Source of the DNA: Siphonodentalium dalli
Lineage: Eukaryota; Mollusca; Scaphopoda; Gadilida; Siphonodentaliidae
Length of the DNA stretch: 64,000 nt
Reading direction: 5' to 3'
NCBI GenBank assembly: GCA_032622095.1
Contig: CP136063.1
Coordinates: forward strand, 268,143,426 to 268,207,425
Translations under genes and position numbers: made by a program
Part shown: in pieces, positions 41,070-51,866 of the stretch
How positions within the stretch are numbered: the first letter of the stretch is position 1
Layout: each line of letters opens with the position of its first letter
Notes under the pieces: generated by a model
Told to the model about the DNA's origin: nothing
Seen by the model: only the letters and a program-made list of their open reading frames with translations
Databases searched by the model: none

Positions 41070-42300
41070 TTACACTAGATTAATTTTGTTACCACCCATG
41101 CGCACATTTGAACGTCCTTGAGAATAATCAATTTGATGGGATTTTGTTTGTGAAGCTGGTCGGTCGGGCTGGTTTGTATTGAAGGCATCAAATCGGTTTG
41201 ATGTGGCAATATTTGGAAGGACATCTTCATAATTTGCAGAATTTGCAGAATCGCTGTTGTTCTTCAGTGATTGATCACTAACAGCTGATGTTATTGGCAA
41301 TTTGGGCTCCGTTGCATGTTTCTTTTTCACCGATTTTGGAGTACTAGTTTTCATGATTGTTGGGAAGTCTTTCGTGATTGTTGTGACATCATCACCACGA
41401 AGTCGTTTGTTTTCTGTTTTCAAGTTTTTAACATCGGTTTTCAGTTGAACTATCCGTGTGCAGAATGCATCCAATTTTTGAGAATTTGACTGGATAATGT
41501 CTTGTAGCTCTGATATTGTCATTCTGATCGCCACATTTGACACTTTTTCAGTGAATTTAGTCGATTAGAACGTGTGCTTGGTATGGAATTTAGTCGCTTC
41601 AGCATTGGGGTTATAAATTGTTTTTTGAGACTTTCTATTATAAATCTGTGTGGTTGGCATGGTGCTGGTATAGGTGAGGGGTTAATAGTTTCATCAATGA
41701 TTGAGTCAGACGACAGGATTCCGGTGGTATTTAATCCTGCATTTATCAGTGGGAATTCCTTGTCGAACCACCAATCAACATTTGATAATGAACCTTGAAT
41801 CATTAATTGTCTGTAGTGTGATATACATGAATTGTCACTCTTCCCGATGTTGTGTTTTTATTTTTCAGTACTTGAACCTTTTCATCCACAATATGAGCAT
41901 TTCTATCCTGGCTAATAACCCAATTAGCTTTGTTTTTATCCTTTCCTGATTGTGAATTCCAGTAACGTTTGCGGAAGGCTTTGTAGTGTTTTAGAAAATT
42001 TGTGTGGTCGAACTGGATGGTTATGCACTTACCACCGTCTTTGGTTTCTTTCAAACACATTTCCTCACCATCCGTATTAACTTTTTAGACAGTTTGTCTA
42101 AGTTTGTCTAGAAAATAGTCCTTTTTGTGGAATGTTATTTGACCATCTGGGGTGGTTGTTTCTGATAGGACATAATCAAATTCAGAGTCTTCGAAATCAA
42201 CAATGTCCATGTCCGAGAGATGTGTATCGGACATATGTGAATCATGGTCCATAACAGTTTCATGCACATGTATATCCATTATTTGGTAACAGGTATTCAT
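41070..42300 (-). pseudogene. LINE ORF1, N-terminal and coiled-coil part
   Basis: Starts at ATG 42300 with an acidic His/Asp-rich segment (HVHETVMDHDSHMSDTHLSD). An in-frame stop precedes MCLKETKDGGKCITIQFDHT, which contains a region with KHYKAFRKRYWNSQSGKDKN. After a frameshift near 41803 come a Ser/Pro-rich linker and, after another near 41530, a coiled coil (DIIQSNSQKLDAFCTRIVQL then TDVKNLKTENKRLRGDD). Such coiled coils drive trimer or multimer formation in LINE ORF1 proteins. The rest is polar linker. Confidence 0.6.
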
Positions 42301-42462
42301 ACCTAGGTAATCTTAAGTAATTACTGTATAATGTATAATCCAATCACAATATTACCTCAGTATTGTACAGAATAATAATCGCTCCAGCATCCAAACTAGT
42401 TCCGCTTCAATAACATCAGGAGAAATTTAAAAACACGTCTGATGCCAACGACTCAAAATATG

Positions 42463-43055
42463 ACCCTTGTAAAACCTGTCTTCTCTATATAGAGACGACA
42501 ATTTTTGCTGGGTAATATCACTTTTACAAAGGGCATACGAGATTGTTATAACCCTTGTAAAACCTGTCTTCTCTATATAGCGACGACAATCTTTGCGGGG
42601 GTAATATCAATTTTACAAGGGGCATACGATATTGTTATGACCCTTGTAAAATCTGTCTTATCTATGTAGCGACGACAATTTTTGCGGGGTAATATCAGTT
42701 TTATAAGGGGCATACGAGATTGTTATGTCCCTTGTAAAATCTGTCTTTTCCATGTAGCGACGACAATTTTGCGGGGTAATACCAGTTTTACAAGGGGCAT
42801 ACGAGATTGTTATAACCCTTGTAAAACATGTCTTCTCTATATACCGACGACACTTTTTGCGGGGTGATATCAGTTTTACAAGAGGCATACGATATTGTTA
42901 TTACCCTGGTAAAACATGTCTTCTCTATATAGCGACGACAATGTTTGCGGGGTAATATCAGTTTTACAAGGGGCATACGATATTGTTATTATCCTTGTAA
43001 AACCTGTCTTCTCTATCTAGCGACGAAATATTTTGCAGGGTAATACGAAATAATT
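42463..43055 (+). repeat. 88-bp satellite, about 6.7 units
   Basis: Unit starts (ACCCTTGTAAAAC) fall at 42463, 42551, 42640, 42728, 42815, 42903 and 42991, so the period is 87-89 bp. Each unit carries a 12-bp inverted repeat, CCCTTGTAAAAC near its start and GTTTTACAAGGGG near its end, separated by the conserved CGACGACAATTTTTGCGGGG. A lone part-unit lies at 9132-9177. The 160 bases between the LINE and the array hold nothing recognised. Confidence 0.92.
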
Positions 43056-43198
43056 GTTTCCTGTTTAGTTAACATATATCGAACAAGAACACAGGGATAG
43101 GGTGTGGTTGGCCCTAGAGGAACACTGATTTGTAATAAGGCTTACAATTCTACAGAGGGGATAAAATATTGTATTCTTGTATTCCTTCTGTAGTTGTG

Positions 43199-43276
43199 AT
43201 GTCATCTCACGAAATGGCTGCGCCGAGATCATCAACGTGCAGTTCACTCCCACTGAGCGAAGTAATCACTGTTAAG
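43199..43276 (+). CDS. Candidate first coding exon of a small host gene
   Basis: An ATG opens a 26-codon frame that ends exactly at a consensus donor (GTT AAG|GTAAGA, GT at 43277). The product is polar (MSSHEMAAPRSSTCSSLP, then LSEVITVK). The exon ends in phase 0. The terminal-exon candidate at 47421 begins in phase 0 with a good acceptor, so direct splicing would give a 59-residue protein with one membrane segment. I do not recognise the family, and other exons could lie between. An upstream promoter is not identifiable. Confidence 0.4.
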
Positions 43277-43689
43277 GTAAGATATAACCATTCCTTTATT
43301 AACGATACGGATGGCCTTCTCGGTGGACAATGCTGTTTAAAACGTCACACCCGTTAAACCGCCATAAACGAAACGAATATAAAAACATGGACAAATTGTC
43401 TTCTTATACCAATCATAGATATCGCATAAATAGCATTTTGTTGTGAATAACGTACGCTTGTTTGTAAACAAAGGCCATATAATGAATCAGTACAGAGCGC
43501 ACAGAGCGTGCGATACACACAACACTCAACACCGGGGAGACCCACTACACTGTTGGATAATACCGTCGGATTGACGTCGTCGGACCATAGTAATCTGACG
43601 GTCCAATACCGTTTTATCAGTTCTACGACGAATCACCGTTGTTTTGTGTAATCTGAAAATGGTCTAAATTAATATTTTGCGTGAATCAA
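43277..43689. other. Intron candidate with a dispersed repeat
   Basis: Contains AAACCGCCATAAACGAA...TTCTTATACC (43347-43404), which is similar to sequence at 63945-64000 at the window edge. The following block (ATAGATATCGCATAAAT) also resembles 3700-3720. I see no exon in this stretch. Confidence 0.4.
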
Positions 43690-44625
43690 AGCTCATGCCG
43701 TCAAACTTCAACAGTATTATCGGTGACCAAATTATATACGCTCTAAATTGTGTTGGGGTAAAATTTTATCCAAATTTGACCCAAATTCTATCAATAAGAT
43801 TGTTCGGCCATGATAAACTTAAATAGCCCAGTTTGTTGAGAATATCAAAAGAACTGAATCCCTTCTGGATAGATCTGATATCCCCATACGTATTGATAGT
43901 TTCAGATCTCATAACTGTTGACGAGTATAAGAGTCAACCAATGTTCCATAATTCACACATAAAAATACAACATAAACCCATTTATTTCAGACAATGGATA
44001 GACAATCATGTTTTTGTTTGTTAATGAAATTGTGCGAGAGGATGGTACATTCATGAATACAGGAGAAATGTTGAGAAAATACGGTTTGAAAGTGATCTAT
44101 CTGACTCTTCAAGCATTATACACTCTATCCATTGGAAACAATTATTAAAGCTTCGGAATATATAATGGAGGATCTTCAAAAAAGTGAACTTGCAAAAGGA
44201 AAGGCTGAATAAATAACTCTATTGGAAATTGGTAAAATCGTTAGTCTGCAAGTTGGGTTGTGCATTAAGATAAATCTCGATTTGATACGAAATGAATGAA
44301 AATCAATTTATGTAAGAGTTTCCAAGTTAAAAAAAACACAAAATTGCAAGCCTTCCATTTCCAAATAAATCATAACACTTTTAGTGACAAATGTATTCCT
44401 AGAAAACATTACAGCATCAAATTATGCACTTTTTGTGAAACTAAAAGAGAAAGTATACAACATATACTTGTTGCCTGCCCAAAGGTAAAACAAATATGTT
44501 ACAAACGATCGGTACTGTTGGACTCAAAATGTAAATTACATCTTCCTTCAGAAACAGAAGATATACTCTTTGGGATAAGTGCAGGAAAAAAACTACTTTG
44601 CAACCAATAGCAACATTATGTTGAC
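43690..44625 (+). pseudogene. 5'-truncated LINE, C-terminal region (L1/Tx1-like)
   Basis: Several frames share the typical C-terminal sequence of L1/Tx1-type LINE ORF2: ELNPFWIDLISPYVL, then PMFHNSHIKIQHKPIYFRQW, and finally a 104-codon frame (44296-44610) with KLQAFHFQINHNTF and the knuckle LCTFCETKRESIQHILVACP (C-x-x-C...H...C). No RT remains. It is on the plus strand, inside the proposed intron of the small host gene. Confidence 0.65.
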
Positions 44626-46739
44626 AAAAATGTATATATAAGTAACAAAATACGGCAAAAATAACTTAAGTATTTATTTAACCAAGAGAATTGGGAAATA
44701 AGCATCTAAATGTAATGTCTCGCTTAGAAATGCATTAGGGAAGAAATGATAGTGTCTTTGATATGCTCCCTTCACCCGATCACTGAAAATTTTCTCCAAC
44801 ATAACTAAACACCAAACACAATATATTAATCCCAATCATAATATGATTGATATTTGTGACCAATCATGTTTAACAGACTATTTGCTAAATCCCCAAAACA
44901 TAATATTCAAAGGACTGCATAAAAGCCGGGCATCACTACAAAACGTTCAGCTTCTCTAAAACTAGCTTCCTCTGCAGTTTCACAAGATATGGGACCAACA
45001 CCATCATAATTGCAAAATGTCAAGGGCGACAGACAAATATATACATACGGTCATAATGTAAGAAACACATTACCAGTACTCTATATATGTATACATGTAA
45101 TACACCATTGTTGGTAATAAATGAAAGTTGTACCAAACAGACGAATAGTGATAAAAACTATAGTATGCATGACAATGTATACATGAAAAATAAATTGACT
45201 TTATTATTCTTTTTATTATTAGTAACTCTCCAATAATACAATTTCACATTTCAAAAACCATAGGTCTAGTTACATGTATGTAATCATTACTGTTGTGGAA
45301 ATACCGATACAAGTCCAATTATCCCAAGAACACACCGACGTTTAACACAAACTGGACGGTAAACAATGGAAGAGAGCATTGAAACATATACTGAAAATCG
45401 TATGCAAACTAAAATATTTTAACTTACTACACATAAGCATGTTTGTTGACACATCGCTGTAACAGTCGTTTCAAAATGAGACTGCGACATTCACTGTGAA
45501 CACTCTTGGAATAGGAATTGTCCTGTTTCTGGCTAGTCATGCTAAATATGTTCATATTCTCACGGAATATATACTAGATAGTCCACGATATATTTGGGTT
45601 ATAAACACTCGTAGCTGTGTGCTTGTTTGTTTAATTACTTATTGACGGATGTAACCAATTAACAGCTGCGATTGACCCCTGACGCACGAAGAATACTATG
45701 TCCGAGCAGCATGTTTATAACGCAACAACTTAAGTATTGAAAACTGCTCACTGCTGCCCTTCCAATATCGCATCCCCTTTCCATCTCTCCCTCTGTCACC
45801 CTCTCCCTATTTATATCTCTTCCTCTCTCTCCGTCTGTCTTCCTCTCTCTCCATATCTCCATCTCTCCCATTCCCCCTCTCTCTCTCCATGATTCTCACG
45901 ACATCATCATTACTGTAATTATAACATATTCATTCATTCCCGTCCGACCCACCGTCTATAGTTAATAAAGAGCGGACGCGAAACAAAAGGGGAACAAAGT
46001 TAACAAAAGCCGTTGGGCTTGTTGTTTAATCCCCTTTCCAATCAATCGATCATCTATATTACTCTATTTTACTGTGAAATGTTTGTCAGATGAATGATTG
46101 GAATAAATATGTTTGCACCAAAATGAGAATGAATGACGTTATTGGAGAACTATCAATGATGAATATAAGAATAAAGTTAAAACAATTCTATTTCCCTATA
46201 TTATTCTTAGTGATGTTGTCTTTACACATTTACTCACTGGGAGTTATTGAGTTCCCTTAACTGTACCGAAGTGAATGAAGTTGACATTACAATACTTGAG
46301 TGCTTACTGTGATGGTGCCACTCAATCTATATACAATTAAACAAGCTATGCGTTCTATAGCCTGAGACATTTCAGCACTCCCTCTTCCCATTACCACCGC
46401 TATAAATATCATTCCTGGACAAATACCGAAGTATGACGCAATGCGGCAATCAGCTCACCACGAACAAAGTATTATGATTGAAATATATCTACTTTCGGTT
46501 TCGATTTCACGAATAACAATTATTGTGCTACATTTACGGTGTTGCAATTCTTGAAAATACTGAAATATATTTTGCTTGCTACATGTATTTATTCTTGGTA
46601 AATTCTCAACCATTTATGTATGCTTTATTGTGTTGAATTAATTTTCTTGACCTTAAACGCTGTTGACAGAAACTTTAAATAAAAGCTATGTGGCGTGATT
46701 CATTGGAATAATGGTCGCTGTGTAGGAATTTCGACTGAC
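44626..46739. other. No gene recognised, about 2.1 kb
   Basis: AT-rich sequence with a CT-rich low-complexity tract at about 45765-45895 (CTCTCTCCCTCTGTCACC type). The short minus-strand frame across that tract is a by-product of the repeats. No RNA gene or element end recognised. Confidence 0.6.
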
Positions 46740-47275
46740 ATCCGATTGGCTTCAGCGCATTACTGTGAAATGTTATGTTTGGCTGATTGGTTTCAGCGAT
46801 TTACTGTGAAATTTTGTGATTGGCTGATTGGTTTCAGCGCTTTACTGTGAAATGTTATGATTGGCTGATTAGCTTCAGCGCTTTACTGTGAAATGTTGTG
46901 ATTGGCTGATTAGCTTCAGCGCTTTACTGTGAAATGTTGTGAGTGGCTGATTGGCTTCAGCGCTTTACTGTGAAATGTTGTGATTGGCTTCATCGCTTTA
47001 ATGTGAAATGTTGTGATTGGCTGATTGGCTTCAGCGCTTTGCTGATTGGCTTCAGCGCTTTACTGTGAAATGTTGTGAGTGGCTGATTGGCTTCAGCGCT
47101 TTACTGTGAAATGTTGTGATTGGCTTCATCGCTTTAATGTGAAATGTTGTGATTGGCTGATTGGCTTCAGCGCTTTGCTGATTGGCTTCAGCGCTTTACT
47201 GTGACATGTTGTGATTGGATGATTGGCTTCAGCGCTTTACTTTGAAATATTGTGGTTGGCTGACCGTTGTTATGC
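46740..47275 (+). repeat. 41-bp minisatellite rich in CCAAT boxes
   Basis: Units of the form TTGGCTGATTGGCTTCAGCG then CTTTACTGTGAAATGTTGTGA repeat with a 41-bp period (TTCAGCG at about 46752, 46792, 46833, 46874, 46915, 46956). Shorter variants with CTTCATCGCTTTAATG and GCTTTGCTGATTGG create a higher-order repeat in the second half. Most units contain TGATTGGCT once or twice, which is the reverse complement of AGCCAATCA, a canonical NF-Y (CCAAT-box) site. Confidence 0.92.
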
Positions 47276-47420
47276 TTCTGGAAAGTAATGGAATTCCATG
47301 CTTTTTTCAGGCTATAGCCTTTTTCAAATATCGGTATTTTGATTAGATTGGGCGCAACAGCGTTACGTGCCGAGTGACGACGAATATTTTTATCAAGACT
47401 TTACTCATTTATTATTTCAG

Positions 47421-47522
47421 CCGAGATATAGAAGTGTCAAGAAAAATATGTTTCTGATGGGACATGCAGTGATAGCTGTGACTGTTACGGTGACAATATG
47501 TGCCTTTTTGCTTTTAGAATAG
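47421..47522 (+). CDS. Candidate terminal exon of a small membrane protein gene
   Basis: Follows an acceptor (TTTATTATTTCAG, AG at 47419-47420). It encodes 33 residues in phase 0: a basic start PRYRSVKKN, then one membrane segment (MGHAVIAVTVTVTICAFLLL), a final Glu and TAG at 47520-47522. An AATAAA follows 49 bases later, as expected for a last exon. Together with 43199-43276 it would form a 59-residue single-pass or tail-anchored membrane protein. Size and layout recall small mitochondrial inner-membrane subunits, but I cannot name one. Confidence 0.5.
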   Translation, partial: PRYRSVKKNMFLMGHAVIAVTVTVTICAFLLLE

Positions 47523-47570
47523 TTTATCATCGAACCACCCTTGTGTTGTCCAGATGTACATTATTGTATT

Positions 47571-47576
47571 AATAAA
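47571..47576 (+). terminator. Polyadenylation signal
   Basis: AATAAA lies 49 bases after the stop codon of the terminal-exon candidate, in an AT-rich context (TTGTATTAATAAATATATTT). It supports the reading of 47421-47522 as a last exon. Confidence 0.5.
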
Positions 47577-47599
47577 TATATTTATATTTGACTACTCTA

Positions 47600-48350
47600 A
47601 ACTTTAATCTTGGGTTGCTAAATCTTCCGACGGTCAGCTGATGCGTGATTGCCAGCCGTTCCCGTTGTGTCGAAACTGATTTCGATTAATTACTCAGAGT
47701 TCATACCATAACTTATAATAAGTAGCAATCGCGATTATATTAACTGAAACATACTCAATTCGGGAGCCTTTATTCATCGACGAAGGGGGCTTGCGGCACA
47801 CTGTGATCTTAAACGGATTCATTGGGAGTGTGTACTCAGCATGCAGCCTAAGGACCACAGGCCCCTGAAGTGCGGTCCATTTGTGGGAATTCTTTATATC
47901 AGACTGTGTCCATTCGCCATCTTCCGGGCATACCATATTGGCAACCATTCCCAACATTGATAGAGCGCTCGATTCTCGACTCCCCACTACATTTACTTAC
48001 ACGACAAAATCAACATTCGTTACATATATTCACATTCAACATGAACTGACAAATTTAGCGCCTATTTCAAACAACGCTTTGGTAGAGCCCATGGAAGTTC
48101 GTTAACAATAGCAAATCAAGTGTGTGTTTGCATGCGACGTCACATGACGTCATTTCGACAATCGTCATAAGAAATAGCGTATATACTAGAGTGCAAATAC
48201 ACTGAAAAAAAAATCCGTATCACCAACATCGTAAGTGTGTCAGGTGACATATTTCCCCATAATATTCCGACACACTTAGCATATTTTATCACAATATTTT
48301 TTTAATGTGTCAGATGACACGGCTCTTTTTTCTCTTATTGGCTCATATGT
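47600..48350. other. Non-coding, with GTGTCA palindromes
   Basis: No exon recognised. From 48201 the sequence begins CACTGAAAAAAAAATCC and carries related boxes GTGTCAGGTGACAT, GTGTCAGATGACAC and (in the next repeat) GTGTCATCTGAC. This recalls the CACTGAGAAAAA end with palindromic boxes at 2969, and may be one end of another element. Confidence 0.4.
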
Positions 48351-48463
48351 GTCAACTTTTTTAGTAAAGCTCGCTAATGTGTCGTATCGCTCGATTCCGT
48401 GTCATCTGACCCATTCCAATTATTTCGAAGAACCACATCTTGATTGTGTGATATACAGAGAGA
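48351..48463 (-). repeat. 113-bp direct repeat flanking a LINE, 3' side
   Basis: GTCAACTTTTTTAGTAAAGC to CAGAGAGA, equal in length to 51754-51866 and differing at three positions. It directly adjoins the 3' end of the LINE (minus strand), so it is read as a long target-site duplication. Confidence 0.85.
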
Positions 48464-48981
48464 GAGAGATTGTTTATTCCTCCACGCACGGGAGACGTAG
48501 TGTACAACGTATATACAATTACATAATCAAAAACATTAAGAATAATAAGGCGTTACGTATATGTTATCAGAACAGACACGAATGCATCGTGTGAAATTAG
48601 AAGCAATTACTGTACTATATATACGTGTATATATAACGTCAATACTATCCCATATACACATGTATATATAATAAATTGCATGGCGATTGCAATCACAGAG
48701 GTCATATATCTACAAATTATAATTATACTTCAATGTCTATAATGGCATATAATAAATTAGATATCAATATATGGTGGCATTCCATATAATATACAGAGAT
48801 GCGATGTTATCATTGATATTGTGATATTCGTATACTTTAGTATACTGTAGACAGTAATAATAAAATTGTATTGTTACATATGCTATTTTGTTTCCCGACA
48901 AATTTGGGATATTAAAGATCAGTAGTAAAATGATGCATGTATCTATATAGGATATATATAGGATATATAGTCGCCAAACAA

Positions 48982-50031
48982 TCATATGTAACATAATACA
49001 CTTATGAACGAGAAGCAGTCTGTGAATAAACTATTTTCATTGGGAATATCTGAGGGATCAAGTCCGCCCAGCGACTGGCATCCGAATGCATACATTAGAA
49101 ATTCATTGCAAGACAATTGATCCATCGTGACAAAGATTGGGATACCGTGGATATTAATAATTCTATACCAGAAGCAGTTCTTCAGTTGAACTATATGTGG
49201 TGAGAAACAATGGAGAAACATGTGTTCAACCTGGTTATGGTACAAATGGCCACAGTGTTTGCAGATAGTATTATTATCATATGTCGTGCGGTTGAGAATG
49301 TTAGCCATTTGTACCGCTTTCTGTAGATAGTTAGGGTTGTGCCAACAGAGCTTCCATCCCCTCCAGGTAGACATATGGCAAGGTTTTACTCTGCGAAAAA
49401 ACTCAAGGGAGTCCACTCGTTCAGGTTGATTTGGTTGTGACGTTGTGTGAGATATATTCTGTTTCACAATAGCGTTCCAATGTGATTGAATAGGGAAGAA
49501 TCCTGTTTCAGCGAATGTTGTGAGATACTCATATAGGTTGTATTTTGTAAGAATAGGAATAATGTCTTCTGTGGAGCCAATTAGAGGGCGTTTAAATATT
49601 ATATAACCGTGTAGATTGAATAGGAAAATGCGGAGAGCGACACGGTGGTTGCATGGTAAATTTATTAAGGTGCCCATGAATAAAAGTTTTTTCTTTTCAA
49701 TTTCGAGTCTGAGTGGATTGACTCCGAGCAGAGACAATGCGATTTCTGTGCTCGCCCTTGTCGGTAGAGCTTGACTTGTTTTGATGCACATGCGGTAAGA
49801 TCGCTCAAGTTGTAATATGTTGGCTTCTGATAGCCGGTACCACATCTCACAGCCGTAGAGAACCACGTGTGTAAGTATGGTCAGCTGTGAGATCGGAGAA
49901 AGACATTTCGTGGTAAATGACCTGCATGCACCAAAACATGTTTTCCGCATTATCTCACATGACCTATCAATGTTCGTTTTACGATCTGATCTGCGGCTTT
50001 GTGGTATTCCGAGGTGCACTACACTCTCCAC
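48982..50031 (-). pseudogene. LINE C-terminal domain with Cys-His knuckle
   Basis: An open frame of 349 codons following the RT in another frame. Its beginning (HLGIPQSRRSDRKTNIDRSC, LTILTHVVLYGCEMW) is the usual thumb region after LINE RTs. Near residue 250 it has NTICKHCGHLYHNQVEHMFL followed by HC, the CX2C...H...C knuckle. The long open frame despite the upstream frameshift suggests that decay is recent. Confidence 0.8.
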
Positions 50032-50036
50032 TTCTG

Positions 50037-51122
50037 CTAAGTTATTCTCACCAAGAATCCACTTTGTGTTGATACATTTATTTTTGTTAGTTCGTTTGTG
50101 ATCAAAGATACTACTTGGCTTTTTGTAACCGAATACTCAAATTTCCAGGTGATGCTGTAGTTTTGACATATGGTGAGGAGCTTCTTTAAGCCTCCCTCGG
50201 AAAATGACAATAAGCACACATCTTCGGCTGTTGTGGGACAGGCACATGATACAGAGTCTACGTGAAGACCTTCTGGTGCTTCATAAAGCGTATTAAGGAG
50301 ATCGTCGATGTAGAGCAAGTACGGGAAAGGTGACACGATTACCCCTTGTCTGGTTCCTTGTTCTACACAGAATTGATCGGAGTGAATATGATAGCACATT
50401 ACTACACCCTTGATGTCAGTGTACATGCTAGCAATAACTCTCAGTATACGTCCACCGATACCTTTTCCATGTAACTTATATATTAGACCATCGTGCCACA
50501 CACGATCAGACGCCTTTTGTGAATCTAGAAAGGCGGCGTATACCGTAGAGTTATTGCTGTGTCCGAATTCAACACTTTCTTGTAAACGAAAAGAAGTAGC
50601 ACTACAATCGATACCCTTCTGGAAGTCATTTTGAAGGTAGTTTGGAAATTTTGAGAATAGTTCTGATTGTAACAACCTTTCCAGAATAACTGATTCAAAG
50701 AGCTTATAAATAACTGGTAACAAAGTAACTGCCCTGCAACTATATGGGTTGTCAATAGGCTTTGGATCGCCTTTATAAATTGGGACTATTACTCCGATCT
50801 TCATATAATTGGGTATAAACTCATGGTCTGACATTGAAGAGAATAGTTTCCCGAGTATATAATAAAGCTTGGTCGGACCGTGTATTAGGTGTTCGTTAAC
50901 TATCCGTGTGAGGCCACCGGCCTTGTGTTTCTTAAGTTTTTGGATGGAAGCACGAACTTCACCATCCGACACAGTATAGGAAACATCAACATATGACCCC
51001 CCTACATGCTCATTGGGGACCCGAAGTTTTCTGACAGTATCTTCCACATGAGCTTCGAAAATGGGATCCCGATGAATACCCCTTTTGAATAGATTTCCGA
51101 AGTATACTTTCCAACCATCCAC
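50037..51122 (-). pseudogene. LINE reverse transcriptase with altered active site
   Basis: 361 codons with finger motifs MKIGVIVPIYKGDPKPIDNP and AVTLLPVIYKLFESVI, motif A YAAFLDSQKASDRVWHDGL, motif B EQGTRQGVIVSPFPYLLYID, and motif C, which here reads TTAEDVCLLS where F/YADDV is expected. Motif A also has Ser for the usual Phe-like residues. The frame ends at 50037 and continues in a different frame. The loss of one catalytic Asp means no activity. Confidence 0.85.
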
Positions 51123-51753
51123 GATGTCCTCTGGGTCTCTGAGTGTGGATTTACAAACTTCATTTCAGATCCTGCACTAATGCCACACCTATTACTGGTT
51201 TGAATAGCCTTCCAGAAGGATGCCTGGTCATACTGTGCATACAGTTCAATAGTGCGTGTACGTTGTGATTTTAAAGTTGCCACTGGTGCACGATGGCGTC
51301 GACGGAATTCTCGCTTGGAGTTTTTATAATCACGAAAATATTCATTGTCTAGGCCTGTTGGACGACCGACCGATATCCAGCGCATCCGATATTTTCTCAT
51401 GTTCACATGGAGTGTCTTTAAATCGGTGTTCCAGTAAGATTTGATGTTGCGTTTGCGTTTTTTTTGGAGGACTAGCTCTGTGGGAAGCACCGATGAGAAT
51501 ATCAATCAAACTGGAGTATAAATGGGTTATGTCTGATGTGCCCGATAGCGGCATGTCCAACAGACCAAGCGCATGTGTTACTGAGGATTTGTAAACATCC
51601 ACATCTAGCTTAGACCATTGAATATTTGATTCGTTTTGACAATTTGGGACACTTGGTGCTTTTGTAATATCAAATGTAATATTGCATAATATTGGTCTGT
51701 GGTTAAAGGTATTCAAAGATTCGTCATCGAGGATTTCGATAGTGTTGAATGTT
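51002..51753 (-). pseudogene. LINE endonuclease C-terminus and linker
   Basis: LNTFNHRPILCNI at the start corresponds to the S-D-H-R-P-I motif that ends APE-type endonucleases, with Asn for Asp. It is followed by a linker (IQWSKLDVDVYKSSVTHALG, then KKRKRNIKSYWNTDLKTLH in a second frame) typical of the region between endonuclease and RT. The first two-thirds of the endonuclease are missing because of the 5' truncation at the direct repeat. Confidence 0.65.
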
Positions 51754-51866
51754 GTCAACTGTTTTAGTAAAGCACGCTAGTGTGTCGTATCGCTCGATTC
51801 CGTGTCATCTGACCCATTCCAATTATTTCGAAGAACCACATCTTGATTGTGTGATATACAGAGAGA
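51754..51866 (-). repeat. 113-bp direct repeat flanking a LINE, 5' side
   Basis: GTCAACTGTTTTAGTAAAGC to CAGAGAGA, matching 48351-48463 with three substitutions. It lies at the truncated 5' end of the LINE. Confidence 0.85.

Larger units (their letters stand above)
37439..42300 (-). mobile_element. Non-LTR retrotransposon (LINE), decayed, minus strand
   Basis: Read on the minus strand the order is a coiled-coil ORF1 with an esterase-like domain, an apurinic endonuclease domain, RT finger and motif A, and then directly a C-terminal Cys-His knuckle. The RT part with motifs B to E is missing, so there is an internal deletion. Multiple frameshifts and stops mark it as inactive. An ORF1 with an SGNH esterase-like domain is known from CR1/L2-type LINEs; the RT sequence is too damaged for me to place the clade. 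Confidence 0.75.
48464..51753 (-). mobile_element. 5'-truncated LINE, minus strand
   Basis: Contains the end of an endonuclease domain, a nearly complete RT and a C-terminal domain with a knuckle. The 3' end has AATAAACAATCTCTCTCTCT, a polyadenylation-type signal and a simple TC tail. The exact direct repeats on both sides show that 48464-51753 is one insertion. Frameshifts separate endonuclease, RT and C-terminal parts and the RT active site is altered, so the copy is dead. Confidence 0.85.

Noticed and set aside
42463-43055. CRISPR-like array of regular repeats
   Set aside because: The whole 88-bp unit is repeated without unique spacers, and the window is animal DNA.
45659-45871. 70-codon minus ORF of Glu/Arg repeats
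   Set aside because: It is the translation of a CT-rich simple-sequence tract.
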